Below, one piece after another: positions 22,966 to 34,256 of a stretch of DNA of 64,000 nt. Both the position numbers and the translations under genes were made by a program. A model generated the notes under the pieces. The model was not told where the DNA came from, ran no database searches, and saw nothing but the letters and a program-made list of their open reading frames with translations. Source of the DNA: Anagrus nilaparvatae (taxonomy: Eukaryota > Arthropoda > Insecta > Hymenoptera > Mymaridae). Where the stretch lies: NCBI GenBank assembly GCA_022575985.1, contig JAKSXM010000007.1, forward strand, positions 35,280,501-35,344,500, in the 5' to 3' direction. Each line of letters starts with the position of its first letter. Positions within the stretch are counted from its first letter, which is position 1.

Positions 22966-23724
22966 GTGTAAGTGAGCCTTATAGGGTATAATAAAATTTT
23001 CCATTTTCATAATTATTAGTGATTTTTTAACATTGAAAACATTAGTGATTTTTTATTTAAAGTTTCTAGGATAAGTTTTTTTCATGTTATATTTTAAAGT
23101 TAATTTTTTAATTTTAATATTATAATTTTATAAATATAAATTTTTATTTTAAAATTATAATTTTATAAAATTTAAGTATACAATTTTAGCTCGCCCCCCT
23201 GAAACAATTTTTAGCTACTTTTTTTTTTACTTTTAAATTCGGAATTTTTTGGAAAGAATTGTCCAATTTCGAGTCCACCATTTTAATAGAACTCCATCCA
23301 ACCTCCCCTCGAAAATTTAAATACATTTTTAAAATTAGAAAAAAAATTTTATAAGTAATTTTTTTGCACTAAATAGAAAATAAGCGCTGATTTTGCACTA
23401 TCTTTTTCACCAGGGTAGAAAAAATAAACTATAAGAAATATACTTATTTGCTATTCCAAGTTAGCAAAACAAAAATAGTAAAAACAATGTCCAAATGAAT
23501 ATAATAATAAAAATTACCTTTTTACATTAACATGACAAAGTATTAAAATTCAATTTTTATTTTTTTATTTTATTTTTATATGTTCAAAGATGCAATAAAT
23601 TTACCACATGGATTCCAAATATAAATGCAAATTTAGGATTGCAAACAAAAATTAATTTTAATGGTTTTTAAAAGTTTTATGTTTATAAAAAATAGATGTA
23701 AATAAAATTTTTAAATTGCGCTAA
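22966..23724. other. AT-rich sequence without recognisable genes
   Basis: No coding frame. 23190-23300 contains 'gctcgcccccctgaaacaa' and short C runs but nothing identifiable. Confidence 0.55.
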
Positions 23725-24042
23725 TAATAGATGGGTCAATATTTGTGAAGTGTATACAGTTTGGATTTTCAAGTCTCAGAATCTACTGCAAAGTATGTTT
23801 GGTCGAAAGCATATATAAAAAAAATAATTTTCCCCTATTTTTAGCTTTTTAGATCCAATCCTCTATTTTTTACAGCGATTTTTGTTTTTTTCAATTTTTT
23901 GAAATTTTTAATTTTTGAGAAATTTATGTTAATTAATTTTTCTCGCAATTGCGCAGTTTACAATAAAATTTTTTTTCCTTATAGTACCCCATAGGAAATT
24001 TCCCGTAGAATTCGATTCTGGGGTCCAAATTTTTTTTTTAAC

Positions 24043-24054
24043 TGCGCATGCGCG
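24043..24054. promoter_or_regulatory. TGCGCATGCGCG palindrome, NRF1/Ewg-like
   Basis: This matches the consensus for NRF1 and its insect orthologue Ewg (YGCGCAYGCGCR). The other arm has TGCGCATGCGCA at 25697-25708, and the relative near 26554-26565 keeps a degenerate form. Conservation of a GC-rich palindrome in an otherwise AT-rich repeat is notable. Binding is inferred, not shown. Confidence 0.4.
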
Positions 24055-24268
24055 AGAAAATCAACATTCTTGCTTTGCCTTTTCTAGCTTATATGCCTCA
24101 GCTGCAGACAGCTCAATTTTCATCCTGTTGGTCTCAAATTGTAGGTTTTTTCATATACTTTCAGAATATGAAATCATTTTTTTGGGTAAATTTATTTTAA
24201 AAGGAATAAAATTGAAAAATAGCGATTTTTAAAAAATCATTTTTCACAAATTTTGAATTTTCCGCCAA

Positions 24269-24278
24269 GTCACGTGAC
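24269..24278. promoter_or_regulatory. GTCACGTGAC palindrome (E-box type)
   Basis: A 10-bp perfect palindrome with a CACGTG core in the left arm. The right arm has a one-base variant near 25473-25482. The relatives carry it at 26777-26786 and 27091-27100. It is recognisable as a bHLH-type site, but its role here is unknown. Confidence 0.35.
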
Positions 24279-26035
24279 CAAATGAAAATCTGACTAAAAA
24301 TTTGGATTCAGCGGAAAATTTTACATAAGGATACCAATTTTCGTCTTATTTCATTAAATAGTTTCTAAGATATCCCATTTTAAAGATAAAGATTAAAATT
24401 GACTTTTTTTAAAAAACCCTAAAAATGGGACTCTGACTTCAATTATCATATCTGTTAAACAAATAATTATAAAAAGACGAGTAAAAATTTTTTAGAAACT
24501 AAGGGCTTGTAAAAAATTTTTGAGGCCTATAGAACTCGTTTCTTTTAAAAATTAGCATTTTGGCAGCAATTTCAAAATTGGTCATTTTGGGGTAAGAATA
24601 GGCATTTGGTTTATTGACTATTGGCATGAGAGATTTAGCGACAAATGATTGCAGTGTGCGGTAACTGAATGGTGACACTTATACTAAAAAAATGAGACCA
24701 ATTGGAAGTATTTTGGTAAACTGGCACGTTTGCAGCTTTGTATTAAAGATTATGAAAAAAATCCTATTTTATAACATTGTTGTATTTTGTAGCTATTCTA
24801 TCTTATTTTCAATTTTCCGAATTTTCTAGTTACCTAATGAAAATTTTGACGAAATTTTCCGTTTCCTCGAGAATTTTTACAAAAGACCCCCTTTTTGGAA
24901 AAGTTTTGGATGTTTCCGTAACGCTATAGAAATAAAAGAAATAGCAAAATACTAAATAACTACAAAATACCACAATGTTATCAAATAGGATTTTTTCGTA
25001 ATCTTTAATACTAAGCTGCAAACGTGCCAGTTAACCTAAATACTTCCAATTGGTCTCATTTTTTTGGTATAAGTGTCACCATTCAGTTACCGTACACTGC
25101 AATTATTTGTCGCTAAATCTCTCATGCCGATAGTCAATAAACCAAATGCCTATTCTTACCCCAAAATGACCAATTTTGAAATTGCTGCCAAAATTCTAAT
25201 TTTTAAAAGAAACGAGTTCTATAGGCCTCAAAAATTTTTTACAAGCCCTTAGTTTCCAAAAAATTTTTACTCGTCTTTTAATAATTATTTGTTTAACAGA
25301 TATGATAATTAAAGTCAGAGTCCCATTTTTAGGGTTTTTTAAAAAAAGTCAATTTTAATCTTTATCTTTAAAATGGGATATCTTAGAAACTATTTAATGA
25401 AATAAGACGAAAATTGGTATCCTTATGTAAAATTTTCCGCTGAATCTAAATTTTTAGTCAGATTTTCATTTGGTCACGTAACTTGGCGGAAAATTCAAAA
25501 TTTGTGAAAAATGATTTTTTTAAAATCGCTATTTTTCAATTTTATTCCTTTTAAAATAAATTTACCCAAAAAAATGATTTTTTATTCTGAAAGTATATGA
25601 AAAAACCTACAATTTGAGACCAACAGGATGAAAATTGAGCTGTCTGCAGCTGAGGCATATAAGCTAGAAAAGGCAAAGCAAGAATGTTGATTTTCTTGCG
25701 CATGCGCAGTTCAAAAAAAAAATTTGGACCCCAGAATCGAATTCTACGGTAAATTTCCTATGGGGTACTATAAGGAAAAAAAATTTTATTGTAAAGTGCG
25801 CAATTGCGAGAAAAATTAATGAACATAAATTTCTCAAAAATTAAAAATTTCAAAAAATTGAAAAAAACAAAAATCGCTGTAAAAAATAGAGGATTGGATC
25901 TAAAAAGCTAAAAATTGGGGAAAATTATTTTTTTTATATATGCTTTCGACCAAACATACTTTGGAGTAGATTTCGAGACCCACCCATGCAAAGTCATATA
26001 CAGTTCACAAATATTGACCCAGATATAAAATTTTA

Positions 26036-26219
26036 AAACAATTCTTTTTATTACATGAAAAGTAAGGTATCCGTGGTTAATCACAAAAAAGGGCGCGAAC
26101 ACCTTTCTTATTCAAATTTAAAATAAAACTTTATACTTTATACTTTAACGTAACATTATAAAAATTAATAAATTTTTTAAATAAATTTTAAAAAGCCTCA
26201 AACCTACTGAAAATTCATT
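26036..26219. other. AT-rich spacer right of the foldback element
   Basis: No coding frame or repeat recognised. Confidence 0.5.
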
Positions 26220-26460
26220 TTTTGATCCGGAAAATCTCTATATGAGTAAATTTAAATGAAGTGAGTGCGATTTGTATGGTCGGGTCTTCAAAACTGCTCC
26301 AATGTGTTTTTTTCTGAAAGTACTACCAAAAATAAGTAACAAGCCCAATTTTTAGCCTCCCAGAGAAAAATCTCGATGTTTGCACAATTTTGGTGTTTTT
26401 GACTGTCGTAAAAAACGTAAGAAAAATGAGTCATAATTTTTTTTATTAATGCTGCAAAAA
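26220..26460 (-). repeat. Dispersed repeat, reverse copy of 14866-15070
   Basis: The reverse complement aligns with 14866-15070, sharing 'attatgactcatttttctta', 'gggaggctaaaaattgggct' and 'cttatttttggtagtac'. It lies next to foldback-family sequence here, as satellite monomers do near 15.1 kb. Confidence 0.75.
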
Positions 26461-26499
26461 ACTCACATTAGCATGAAAAATTTTTTACTTATGAGTCCG

Positions 26500-27164
26500 G
26501 ATAGAAAATTTCCCTGGCTATCCGATTCTGGGGTCAAAAATTTTTTTTGAGTAGCGTATGCGCGAGGAATCGCTAAGATAGGCTGTTTTTTTTTCAAAAG
26601 TCGATTTATGAAATGCCTATTAGTGAAAAATCTTGTAAACAGGCTTAAAATTTTCCTTAAACCTTATATTTTTTGGCGAAAAAAAAATTTCGATGCGACA
26701 CTGCTTTTTGGGAGCTCTAGATAAAAAAATAGCAGCTTTCAAAACCTTATTTTTACAAATTTAAAATTTTGCCAATTCACGTGACCAATAAAAAATCTGA
26801 CTGAAAATTTGATTTCGTGGGAAATTTTACATAAGGATAATATTAAGAGCGTTTATGTTAAAGCAGCGAAATTTTAAATTGAAAGATTAAAATATCTAAT
26901 TTTTTTAAGGAATTTTTTTTAATTTTTAAATTATACCAAATATATACCAATTATACCATACTAAATTATTCAAAATTAATCAGAAAATTCTGTGTTATTT
27001 CACTGTTTTAACATGAAATCTCTTAAAAACATTAAAAGATATAAACTTATGTAAAATTTCCCGAGGAATTTTTGGTGAGATTTTTGATTGGTCACGTGAC
27101 TTGGCGGGAAATTTGAAATTTGTAAAAAATTATCTCTTGAAAGCTGCTATTTTTTTACCTAGAT
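26500..27164. mobile_element. Diverged relative of the foldback element
   Basis: 26500-26850 resembles 23995-24330 of the left arm ('cgattctggggtc', 'gtatgcgcgag', 'cacgtgacca', 'gaaattttacataagga'). 27045-27164 is the inverted partner of about 26725-26845, sharing 'aaaaaaatagcagctttca' and 'gtcacgtgac'. The right end is cut by the Gypsy LTR that starts at 27165. Confidence 0.75.
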
Positions 27165-27572
27165 TGTAAGGGACCAGTCCAGCACAACGAAATTATTCAC
27201 TTTTTAACTTATTCCTGTCTAAAACAATCCCGGCTTTTTAGGCCCAGGACCCTTAAGACCCAAGATACGTTAACCAGTAACGATCAAGGGCAGTAAAAAT
27301 TATATGCTGTTGAACTTAAAAAAGACAGAATCATTATTGAGACAGAATAAAACTACACAGTTAAATGTATAAAAGGTATTAATTTATTCAATATGCTTTA
27401 CATAGAGTGAACTCTAAGAAAGCTGACGAACGTCTCCGTTTGAATCGAAATCTGTCCCGGTATTTATACCCAAGAGACAGATTTGCAAGTTATGACGTAA
27501 TTGCTTCCAAAAAGTTCACAACGATTCTTAGAACGGTTAAAATGCGAATTATAACTAATTATTTGTTTTACA
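27165..27572 (-). mobile_element. Gypsy element, 3' LTR (408 bp)
   Basis: Pairs with 31261-31686 in direct orientation, with long near-identical stretches ('ttcactttttaacttattcc', 'cccaggacccttaagaccca'). On the minus strand it begins TGTAAAAC at 27572 and ends CCTTACA at 27165. A purine tract (AAGAAGAAAAAAAGCAT on the minus strand) directly precedes it at 27573-27589. The 65-codon frame at 27407-27604 inside it is not a gene. Confidence 0.88.
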
Positions 27573-27721
27573 ATGCTTTTTTTCTTCTTGTGTCTGATTG
27601 TTAAAATTATTAGATTTTATAATATTTTTCCAAGGTCGGTCAGGTTTCTGATTTAATTATAACTCAACCGGTGTATAATTAGTTGTAGAATTATGAGTCT
27701 CCACAGTTTGCACAGCTGTGC

Positions 27722-29510
27722 CTGACTGAGGTGAAAATTGGATTGATTCCATGTTTTTTGAATTCGTTTATCCACTTGTCGGATTTAAAAATTGATGCGT
27801 TATCACACTGTAAATTTTTCATTTTTCCATATTTCGGGATGTGTACCTTGAAAATTTTATTGACTACTGCTTCAGTTTTACAGCTTTTTATTGGATATAG
27901 TTTAACGTATTTTGTTAATACGTCTATTGTAGTTAATATGTGTTTTACTCCACCTTGACCTTAAGGTAGTAGGCCAACTGTATCTATGGAAATTATTTGA
28001 TTTTTTTGTTCAACAGATATGTTTTTCATTTGCATTTTTGTTAAGACTGGATAATATTTAGTTTTTTGACATGTATCGCATGTTTTCAAAATGCTAGCAA
28101 TTTTATGTCTCAATCCTTGAAAATAGAATTCTTTTTCTAACAACTTCTGGATTTTTAATTTTCCTATATGAAAATACATAATATACAATTCTTTGATTAG
28201 TTCATCTATTATATCTTCAGGTATAACGATACATTTTTTACCATTGTTGTATTTTTTCTTTAATAGGTTTTCTTCAATTATATATTTTTTCATGACTTTT
28301 TCATCAGTTTCATATTTTACTTTATTTTTTAATATCATTAATTTTCTATCATCTTCTTGTAATTATTCTATGATTTTTAACATTTCGACGATTTTTTTAC
28401 TTGGTTTTTGCATCATTAGTGCATAGATGGAGATTTCATTTGACTCTAGTGGTCCGTAGTCTTCACCATAACACTTACTTAATACATCCACTGCGGCGTT
28501 TTCTTTTCCTGGTATAAATTTGTATACTATGTCTTGAGTGAAAAGTATCCATCGTTTTAATATATCATTTGAGAATTTGCATTTTTGCATAAATGTGATT
28601 GCTTTGTGGTCAACTTTTATTAAAATTTTTGCGTTGGCCTCATATGTGTATAATTTTTTATTGCATTTATGACACTAAGTTGCTCTTTCTCGCATATAAA
28701 ATAGTTGATTTCAGCAGATTTTAGTGTTCTGCTAATGCATGTAATGATTTTTTCTTCGCCGTTATCATCAAGCTGTAATAATACTGAGTCTATCGCATAT
28801 TGACTGCTATCGGTTGTTAAGATATAAGGTTTTTTTAAGTTCGGAAAAACTTAAAAAAAAAAATGTTTTTTGTTCAAGAAAAAGCTTTTTTATTTTTATA
28901 AAGGCTTCTTCATGTTCATCTGTCCACTTGTATTTTACTTTCTTTCTTAATAGATTTAATAGGGGTAAAATTTCTTGTGTATAATTTTCAGCAAAGCGTG
29001 AAAAATAGTTTAAAAATCCTAGGAAATTTTGCAGTTGTTTTACGTTTTTTGGACGCTTTTAATTCTGTATTTTTTCTAATTTTTTAGGATCTTGCTTGAT
29101 ACCTTCTGCTGTCAATATGTGATATATGTGAGTTATATATGTGTCACTTATTATAGACATGTTGTCCACGAAATAAAGTACGAATTCCATTAAATCACTC
29201 ATTACTGTATCTAGCGCCCTTACTAATGATGCTGTTGCACACTTTATGCCAAAAGCCATTCGATGCCACCAGTATATTTTTCCGTCGATGCTGAACCCTG
29301 TATATTTTTTACTATGTTCTGCAAGAGCAATTTGTCAAAAGGAAGAGCACATATCGAGAGAACTTAAGTGTTTTTTAGCTTTGCATTTCATAAAAATATC
29401 ATCACATGACATGGGACTCTCGTAGTCATTACGTAAAATTGTATTTAAACCACGCGAGTCCATGACAATTCTCAAAGTCCCATCTTTTTTTTTCACTTGT
29501 AGTTTATTCT
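27722..29510 (-). pseudogene. Gypsy pol remnant (RT, RNase H, integrase)
   Basis: Minus-strand order from 29510 down: RT fingers and palm with motif A 'SSLDMCSSF' followed by an in-frame TGA at 29335-29337; palm motif C read as FVDN rather than FVDD near 29160; RNase H start ('LTTDSSQYAIDSVLLQLDD', about 28830), a frameshift near 28655, then 'YKFIPGKENAAVDVLSK'; TAA at 28363-28365; integrase zinc region with CDTC but Tyr where the first His belongs; integrase start 'ISIDTVGLLP', TAA at 27960-27962, then the second catalytic Asp in 'LQCDNASIFKSD'. The integrase C-terminus is missing. It was once a Ty3/Gypsy polyprotein and is now inactive. Confidence 0.93.
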
Positions 29511-30887
29511 AAATTACTAATTTAGAAAAAAATGTAATATATATAACATTAACTTATAAAAACACTATTAAAAAACAATACGTTATTATGCTTTTAAATA
29601 AACTACAATGTTTTGATTGTTATTGTTGTTATTATTTTATTTCGTCAGCTGTGAAATTATCATAATGATGGTAAAATCATACAACTATAGACATCTATGG
29701 CCAGGAAAGATAACCACAAAATTCATGTTAAGTTACGATGATAATAAACTTCTATGATAATGTAGACGCATTGTTTATAACAACGATGATTTATTTGACA
29801 GGCTTTTTCTCATTTTGTGGATATTAGACAAATAAGGTTTAAAAAGTTGTTGTGAATCCCCTTGCTCATTTATGGCGTCCTCATATTATGCTCGTAAAAG
29901 TCACGTTCTAAATTATTATTTTAAACTTCACTCCTTAAAATCGAGCGATAAATAAAATTTGAATAATTATTCAAATAAATTATAAGAAATTTTTAAGTTA
30001 TTAAGCTTTTTCCTGATATAGAAACAATAAAATATTTTTTTAAGCTTTTTTCTAATTTAGAAACAATAAGAAATTTTTAAGTTATTAAGCTTTTTTTGAC
30101 ATAGAAACAATAGAAATGTTTAAATTATTAAGCTTTTTCCTGATATACAAACAATAAAATATTTTTTATGTTAATAAGCTTTTTTCTAATTTAGAGACAA
30201 TAAGAAATTTTTAAGTTATTTTTTACAAAAATGCATAAAATTGCAAAGAAGTGCATCAAAGTGCATTTAAGAATTGCATATAAAAAATGCACGCTTGCTT
30301 ATAAGTTCGTTCGCGAATATAACGTTTAGACCCTATATATTATTTTATGAATGTTATTTTATAATTTAAATTATTTGCTAAATATCTGCTTTGTTTCCAT
30401 TTAAATATAATAGATAAAATATGCTTTATTTACATCATTATAAGGCAAATTTTATTCAAGGTGATGATAATAAAGAAAAACTTTCGATGCTAATTTTAGC
30501 GTTAAATCCAACGTTATATGCAAGATGACCACAAACTTAGACTTTATGTATTTTTGTAATTACAAGAAAGAGAAAATATAATAAACGACGCATGAGAAAA
30601 ACATACAAAATTTGGTTTTAAAATTTATCTATTATTTTGCCATTTATGTCTTTTTTATTTTTTAAAATTTTATAAAACGAGGAATTTCATTTTTATTATT
30701 CTCGTACAACACAAAAAAAAATTTATTTATTTATCGACATTTAGAAAAGAAAAATGAAGGCGTGTGTACTTTTATAATATTTTTTATATTAAGTAAAAAT
30801 GAAAATAAAAATCTTAACATTGAAAGAAAAACAAAAAGAAAAAATTTTTTGCATTTATTTTAATGCTTCATTTTTGAAATATTAAAT
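29511..30887. other. Gypsy internal region with gag mostly lost
   Basis: Gag would be expected here but no frame survives apart from the N-terminus at 30888-31175. AT-rich; includes the tandem repeat at 29985-30225. Possibly replaced by a small non-autonomous insertion. Confidence 0.5.
29985..30225. repeat. Tandem repeat, about 45-50 bp units
   Basis: About five imperfect units of 'aataagaaatttttaagtta' and 'ttaagcttttttctaattta' type, each containing an AAGCTT site and 'agaaacaata'. It lies within the Gypsy internal region. Confidence 0.8.
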
Positions 30888-31175
30888 TTATTTATCTTTT
30901 GAGAGAAGTTTATTTATTTTTTCCCCTTGAGAGTGAACGATCTTTAAGAGTTCGTTGACTCTCTCTTTCAAATATATATTTTCAGTTTCTAACTGTTGAA
31001 TATTTTGATTAATATGCACTTTTATTTCGCGGATATCATCAATTGCACGTCCTAGCGTGTGCCACTGTTCAGTGTCAAGATGCTGTAAAAATTCAACTGA
31101 ATTTTCGAGATTGAATTGATTTTTTCCAATTTTATTTAACTTTTTATTTAACTTACTATATTCTTCACTACTCAT
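30888..31175 (-). pseudogene. N-terminal piece of Gypsy Gag (coiled coil)
   Basis: 95-codon frame starting MSSEEYSKLNKKLNKIG. Residues about 50-90 (INQNIQQLETENIYLKERV and on) show a heptad pattern typical of a coiled coil. It lies 85 bp downstream of the 5' LTR, where gag should begin. No capsid or zinc knuckle follows. Identification rests mainly on position. Confidence 0.55.
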
Positions 31176-31235
31176 TATTCAAGAATTTTTTATAGTAAAT
31201 GTAAAAATTAAGAGAAAATATTTGCCTAAGAACCT

Positions 31236-31254
31236 TTTTAGGCAGGATCGCCAC
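31236..31254 (-). other. Candidate primer-binding site of the Gypsy element
   Basis: On the minus strand TGGCGATCCTGCC lies a few bases after the inferred 5' LTR end (CCGTGACCA). It starts with TGG, as needed to pair with a tRNA CCA end. The tRNA was not identified. Confidence 0.45.
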
Positions 31255-31260
31255 GTTTTA

Positions 31261-31686
31261 TGGTCACGGAATAGAGCAGTCCTGCACAACGAAATTATTC
31301 ACTTTTTAACTTATTCCTGTCTAACACAATCCCGGCTTTTTAGGCCCAGGACCCTTAAGACCCAAGATACGTTAACCAGTAACGATCAAGGGCAGTAAAA
31401 ATTATATGCTGTTGAACTTAAAAAAGACAGAATCATTATTGAGACAGAATAAAACTAGACGGTTAAATGCATGACAGGTATTAATTTATTCAATGTGCTT
31501 TACATAGCGTGAACTCTGAGAAAGCTGACGAACGTCTCCGTTTGAATCGAAATCTGTCCCGGTACTTATACCCGAGAGACATATTTGCAAGATAAGACGT
31601 AATTGCTTCCAGAAAGTTCACGACGATCCTTAGAACGGTTAAAATGCGAATTATAACTAATTTGTTTATAACTAGTTTGTTTTACA
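31261..31686 (-). mobile_element. Gypsy element, 5' LTR (426 bp)
   Basis: Direct repeat of 27165-27572 with a few percent substitutions and small indels, so insertion was not recent. On the minus strand it begins TGTAAAAC at 31686. The inner end differs from the 3' LTR over its last 15-20 bp, so that edge is approximate. No clear target duplication. Confidence 0.85.
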
Positions 31687-31921
31687 ATGCTTTTTAACTG
31701 TTCTATTACATCTATTTTAATGTGTTTTTATATGATACATTCATTTTGGTATTATTATACGTTTTGATACTTTTTAATTGATTTAATGATTAAAGAATAA
31801 TAAATAACCGTTACATCTAGAAAGTTCCAAAAACATAGATTTGCTTAATTTTAACATTCATTCTTTTATTTACAATATTTACATTCAAATGATCTTGTCA
31901 TTAGTGATTTTGATTCATTTG

Positions 31922-31953
31922 GCAACGATGCATTTTCCGGATAATGCATCGTT
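31922..31953. repeat. Perfect short hairpin
   Basis: CAACGATGCATT and AATGCATCGTTG form a 12-bp perfect stem around an 8-base loop (ttccggat). The flanks are AT-rich. No T run follows that would suggest a Pol III terminator. Role unknown. Confidence 0.8.
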
Positions 31954-32066
31954 GTATTTTTATCTGAGTTTGACTTTTCTTATCGTTTAGATTTTTAAGC
32001 CCAAGAGATACTAACAAAAAATAAGATTAAAACTAATAATGATATAAACTAGGAATTTGATCTCCA

Positions 32067-32575
32067 AAAACATGATCAAACTGGTTTTTCAAAATCAGTC
32101 GTCCTCTTTAAAATATTTATCAATATATCTCCCATTTAATATAAATGTGAAAATCCATTTAGTAGCGGTTTTTCTTATTTTTCTACGCAATTTCAGTTTG
32201 ACCAAGCATCAAACCAACGAGAAAAGTTTTTTTCAATATTCATTCAAACTTCTACTTCATTATAAAGATGATTGGTGTTTGGCAAAAGTTGAGAAACACC
32301 TCTATGCCTGAAAAAATTGCGTTTAAAATTGAAAAAAAAAAGTTTTTTAAAAATACTGTACATTAAATTATTTATATGTATATAATTTATTTAAAATGAA
32401 TGTTAAAAAAACTTTTCTCGTTGGTTTGGTGTTTGGTCAAACTAAAATTGTGCAGCAAAATCAGTAAAACCGCTACAAAATGGCTTTCAATAGCTTTTCC
32501 CATGTGTTTTAAATGGGAGACATATTGATAAATGTCTCAAAGAGGATGACTGATTTTTAAAAACGGACCATAAGT
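32067..32575. mobile_element. Hairpin/MITE-like inverted repeat
   Basis: Left arm about 32067-32240 and right arm about 32390-32575 are imperfect reverse complements (roughly 75-80%), sharing 'aacttttctcgttggtttg', 'accgcta' and 'aaatgggaga'. The loop of about 150 bp is AT-rich. The 84-codon frame at 32057-32311 is an artefact of the left arm. Confidence 0.75.
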
Positions 32576-32649
32576 CAGCAGTATCTTGATAGTTGCTTAG
32601 GTACATTAATCGACTTAAAAGCATTATTAATTAATTTTTTCTCCACTAT

Positions 32650-33060
32650 AGTTAAAGAAAATTTTTAAGAATCTGAAAAAGATGTCAGAAAAAAGTTATT
32701 CCTGATTTTAAATGAAAAAGAATTAAATTTAGATTCGCCCTCCTATAATATTTTGCAAGTATTAAGAGTTGCTGATAAGTAAAATTTAGTATTTGAAAGT
32801 AAATTTAAAAATCTAATTAAGTAATTTTTCAGTTCAAAAAGAAGACTTAAAAACAGATGGTTGAGTAAAAAAGCTGCAATTGAATATTAGCGATGTTAAT
32901 AAAGTTTTTGATAAGGCATACAAAAATCATTTGAAAAATTCGTTTTTGGAAAGTAATTCAAATTTGAATTTTGACATTCATAAGTATATTTCTAATAAAG
33001 AAAACGAAGTAAAAAAAAGGAGGAAAGAAAAAAAAAGTGGAAACTGATAAAATGCATATA
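32650..33060 (+). pseudogene. Unidentified coding remnant
   Basis: Two protein-like stretches in different plus-strand frames separated by stops: 'DVRKKLFLILNEKELNLDSP' near 32680-32745 and 'VNKVFDKAYKNHLKNSFLES' near 32900-32960, ending lysine-rich at about 33045. Hydrophilic and basic with coiled-coil-like composition. No family recognised; possibly a decayed host or element gene. Confidence 0.3.
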
Positions 33061-33124
33061 TATACAATATTGTATGTTTATAAATGCATGTTTATACAAT
33101 ATTACAAATGCATGTATGTACAAT

Positions 33125-33935
33125 AATGTTGGGAGTTGAACCCTCTAATTTAGGGAGTTGAACTACGTGGTTATTTTTGTTAGAGAAACATCAAAACCTA
33201 CACTCGCATAACCTAATGAAGTAATCTTTAATAATTACTGGCCGACTGTATCAGGAAGGTCACTTATTCATCTAAGCTGATGAACGTCCAGAGGCAAGGA
33301 GCACTGTAAATCTCCTGTACTTAACGCACAGTGTTAGTCATCGCCGGGGTAATCCCGGTAGACCTGCTGGTTCTTGAAAAACAGTATATCTATCTTAACA
33401 AAGGTAGGAAAGGTATTGACCACGCCTTCTAAGGCTACTTTGCGCCAAATCAGCCTAAGCAAGTGACAGGACCACTAGGCCGACCACTGAAAGAGCAAAT
33501 GGATCAAGAGATTAATAGGAGAGATATCGCCTTGAGCAATCGGAGGGCACGGGGACATAAATTATATTTTTACCCAATTCTTAAGCATACATTGGCCTTT
33601 TTGCTCCTATCTCTTTTTGATCAAGAAGATGAATATAGTTAATAAATAAATGCGACAGATGGACCATTAAAAACTTTCGACTAGAAACTAATATCGGCCA
33701 AATCACACCTGAGTATGTGGTTACCCTGATACTGCGAAATGAACGAGCATGGCCCATAATTAGCCTGTATTCGTAGTACATACTCCGTACCAAAAAACCT
33801 TACGTCTTAGGTGTAGGCTAATAAGGATACGTATTGCGGTGGTTCGAGTATAAAACAAGGCTGCCCATATTAACAAACAATCAACCTAGCCCCTACACGC
33901 GATGCCTTAACTAACCGCAGATAGTAGGATAATTT
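33125..33935. other. GC-richer island without a coding frame
   Basis: Base composition is clearly more balanced than its flanks, similar to the R1 5'-region at 42.9-43.9 kb. No frame above noise; the 70-codon minus-strand frame at 33581-33793 has no recognisable domain. It is followed by a (TTTA)n tail, so it may be the untranslated end of a non-LTR element read on the plus strand. This is inference only. Confidence 0.35.
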
Positions 33936-33937
33936 TT

Positions 33938-33971
33938 TTGTATTTATTTATTTATTTATTTATTAAACTAT

Positions 33972-34002
<31 letters not shown>

Positions 34003-34007
34003 TATAC
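33938..34007. repeat. (TTTA)n microsatellite
   Basis: About fifteen units of TTTA with one interruption (taaac). It directly follows the GC-richer island and could be its 3' tail. Confidence 0.9.
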
Positions 34008-34256
34008 CTATTGATTAACCTTCTATTTTTACGATATTAGGAAATAATGTATATTTTTAGCTAAAATATAATTTATTGATGATCGCAGCTCATAAAAATG
34101 GAACTATTATTAGAAGGAATAAAGAAGTGCCTTAACCAGACTGGCCAGTCAGTGAATGCAAGTCAAAAGATAGGGTTCACAAATGACAATAAATGGCCTC
34201 GAACTAGTCCTGAAGTAAAAAACAGGATTATTTTATTAAATTAGTACGTACCGGTA

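Larger units (their letters stand above)
23725..26035. mobile_element. Large foldback element, arms about 1.05 kb
   Basis: Left arm about 23725-24795 and right arm about 24950-26035 are reverse complements at roughly 95% in the stretches compared, separated by about 150 bp. Outer edges share 'gggtcaatatttgtgaa'; inner edges share 'acaaaataccacaatg' in variant form. There is no transposase frame; the ORFs of about 60 codons inside are chance openings. A single strand could fold into a hairpin of over 1 kb. Shared phrases relate it to 26500-27164 and to the element at 55098-56510. Likely a non-autonomous foldback DNA element; terminal duplications are not clear. Confidence 0.9.

Noticed and set aside
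33581..33793. 70-codon minus-strand frame in a GC-richer island
   Set aside because: No domain; frames on the other strand are equally short, consistent with untranslated element sequence.
33833..33850. 'ggttcgagta' resembling a Pol III B box
   Set aside because: No matching A box at the right distance and no cloverleaf, so no tRNA or SINE claim is made.
34099..34245. ATG frame of 48 codons (starts MELLLEGIKKCLNQTGQSVN)
   Set aside because: Codon use looks somewhat protein-like, but there is no splice or homology support and it ends just before a foldback element.
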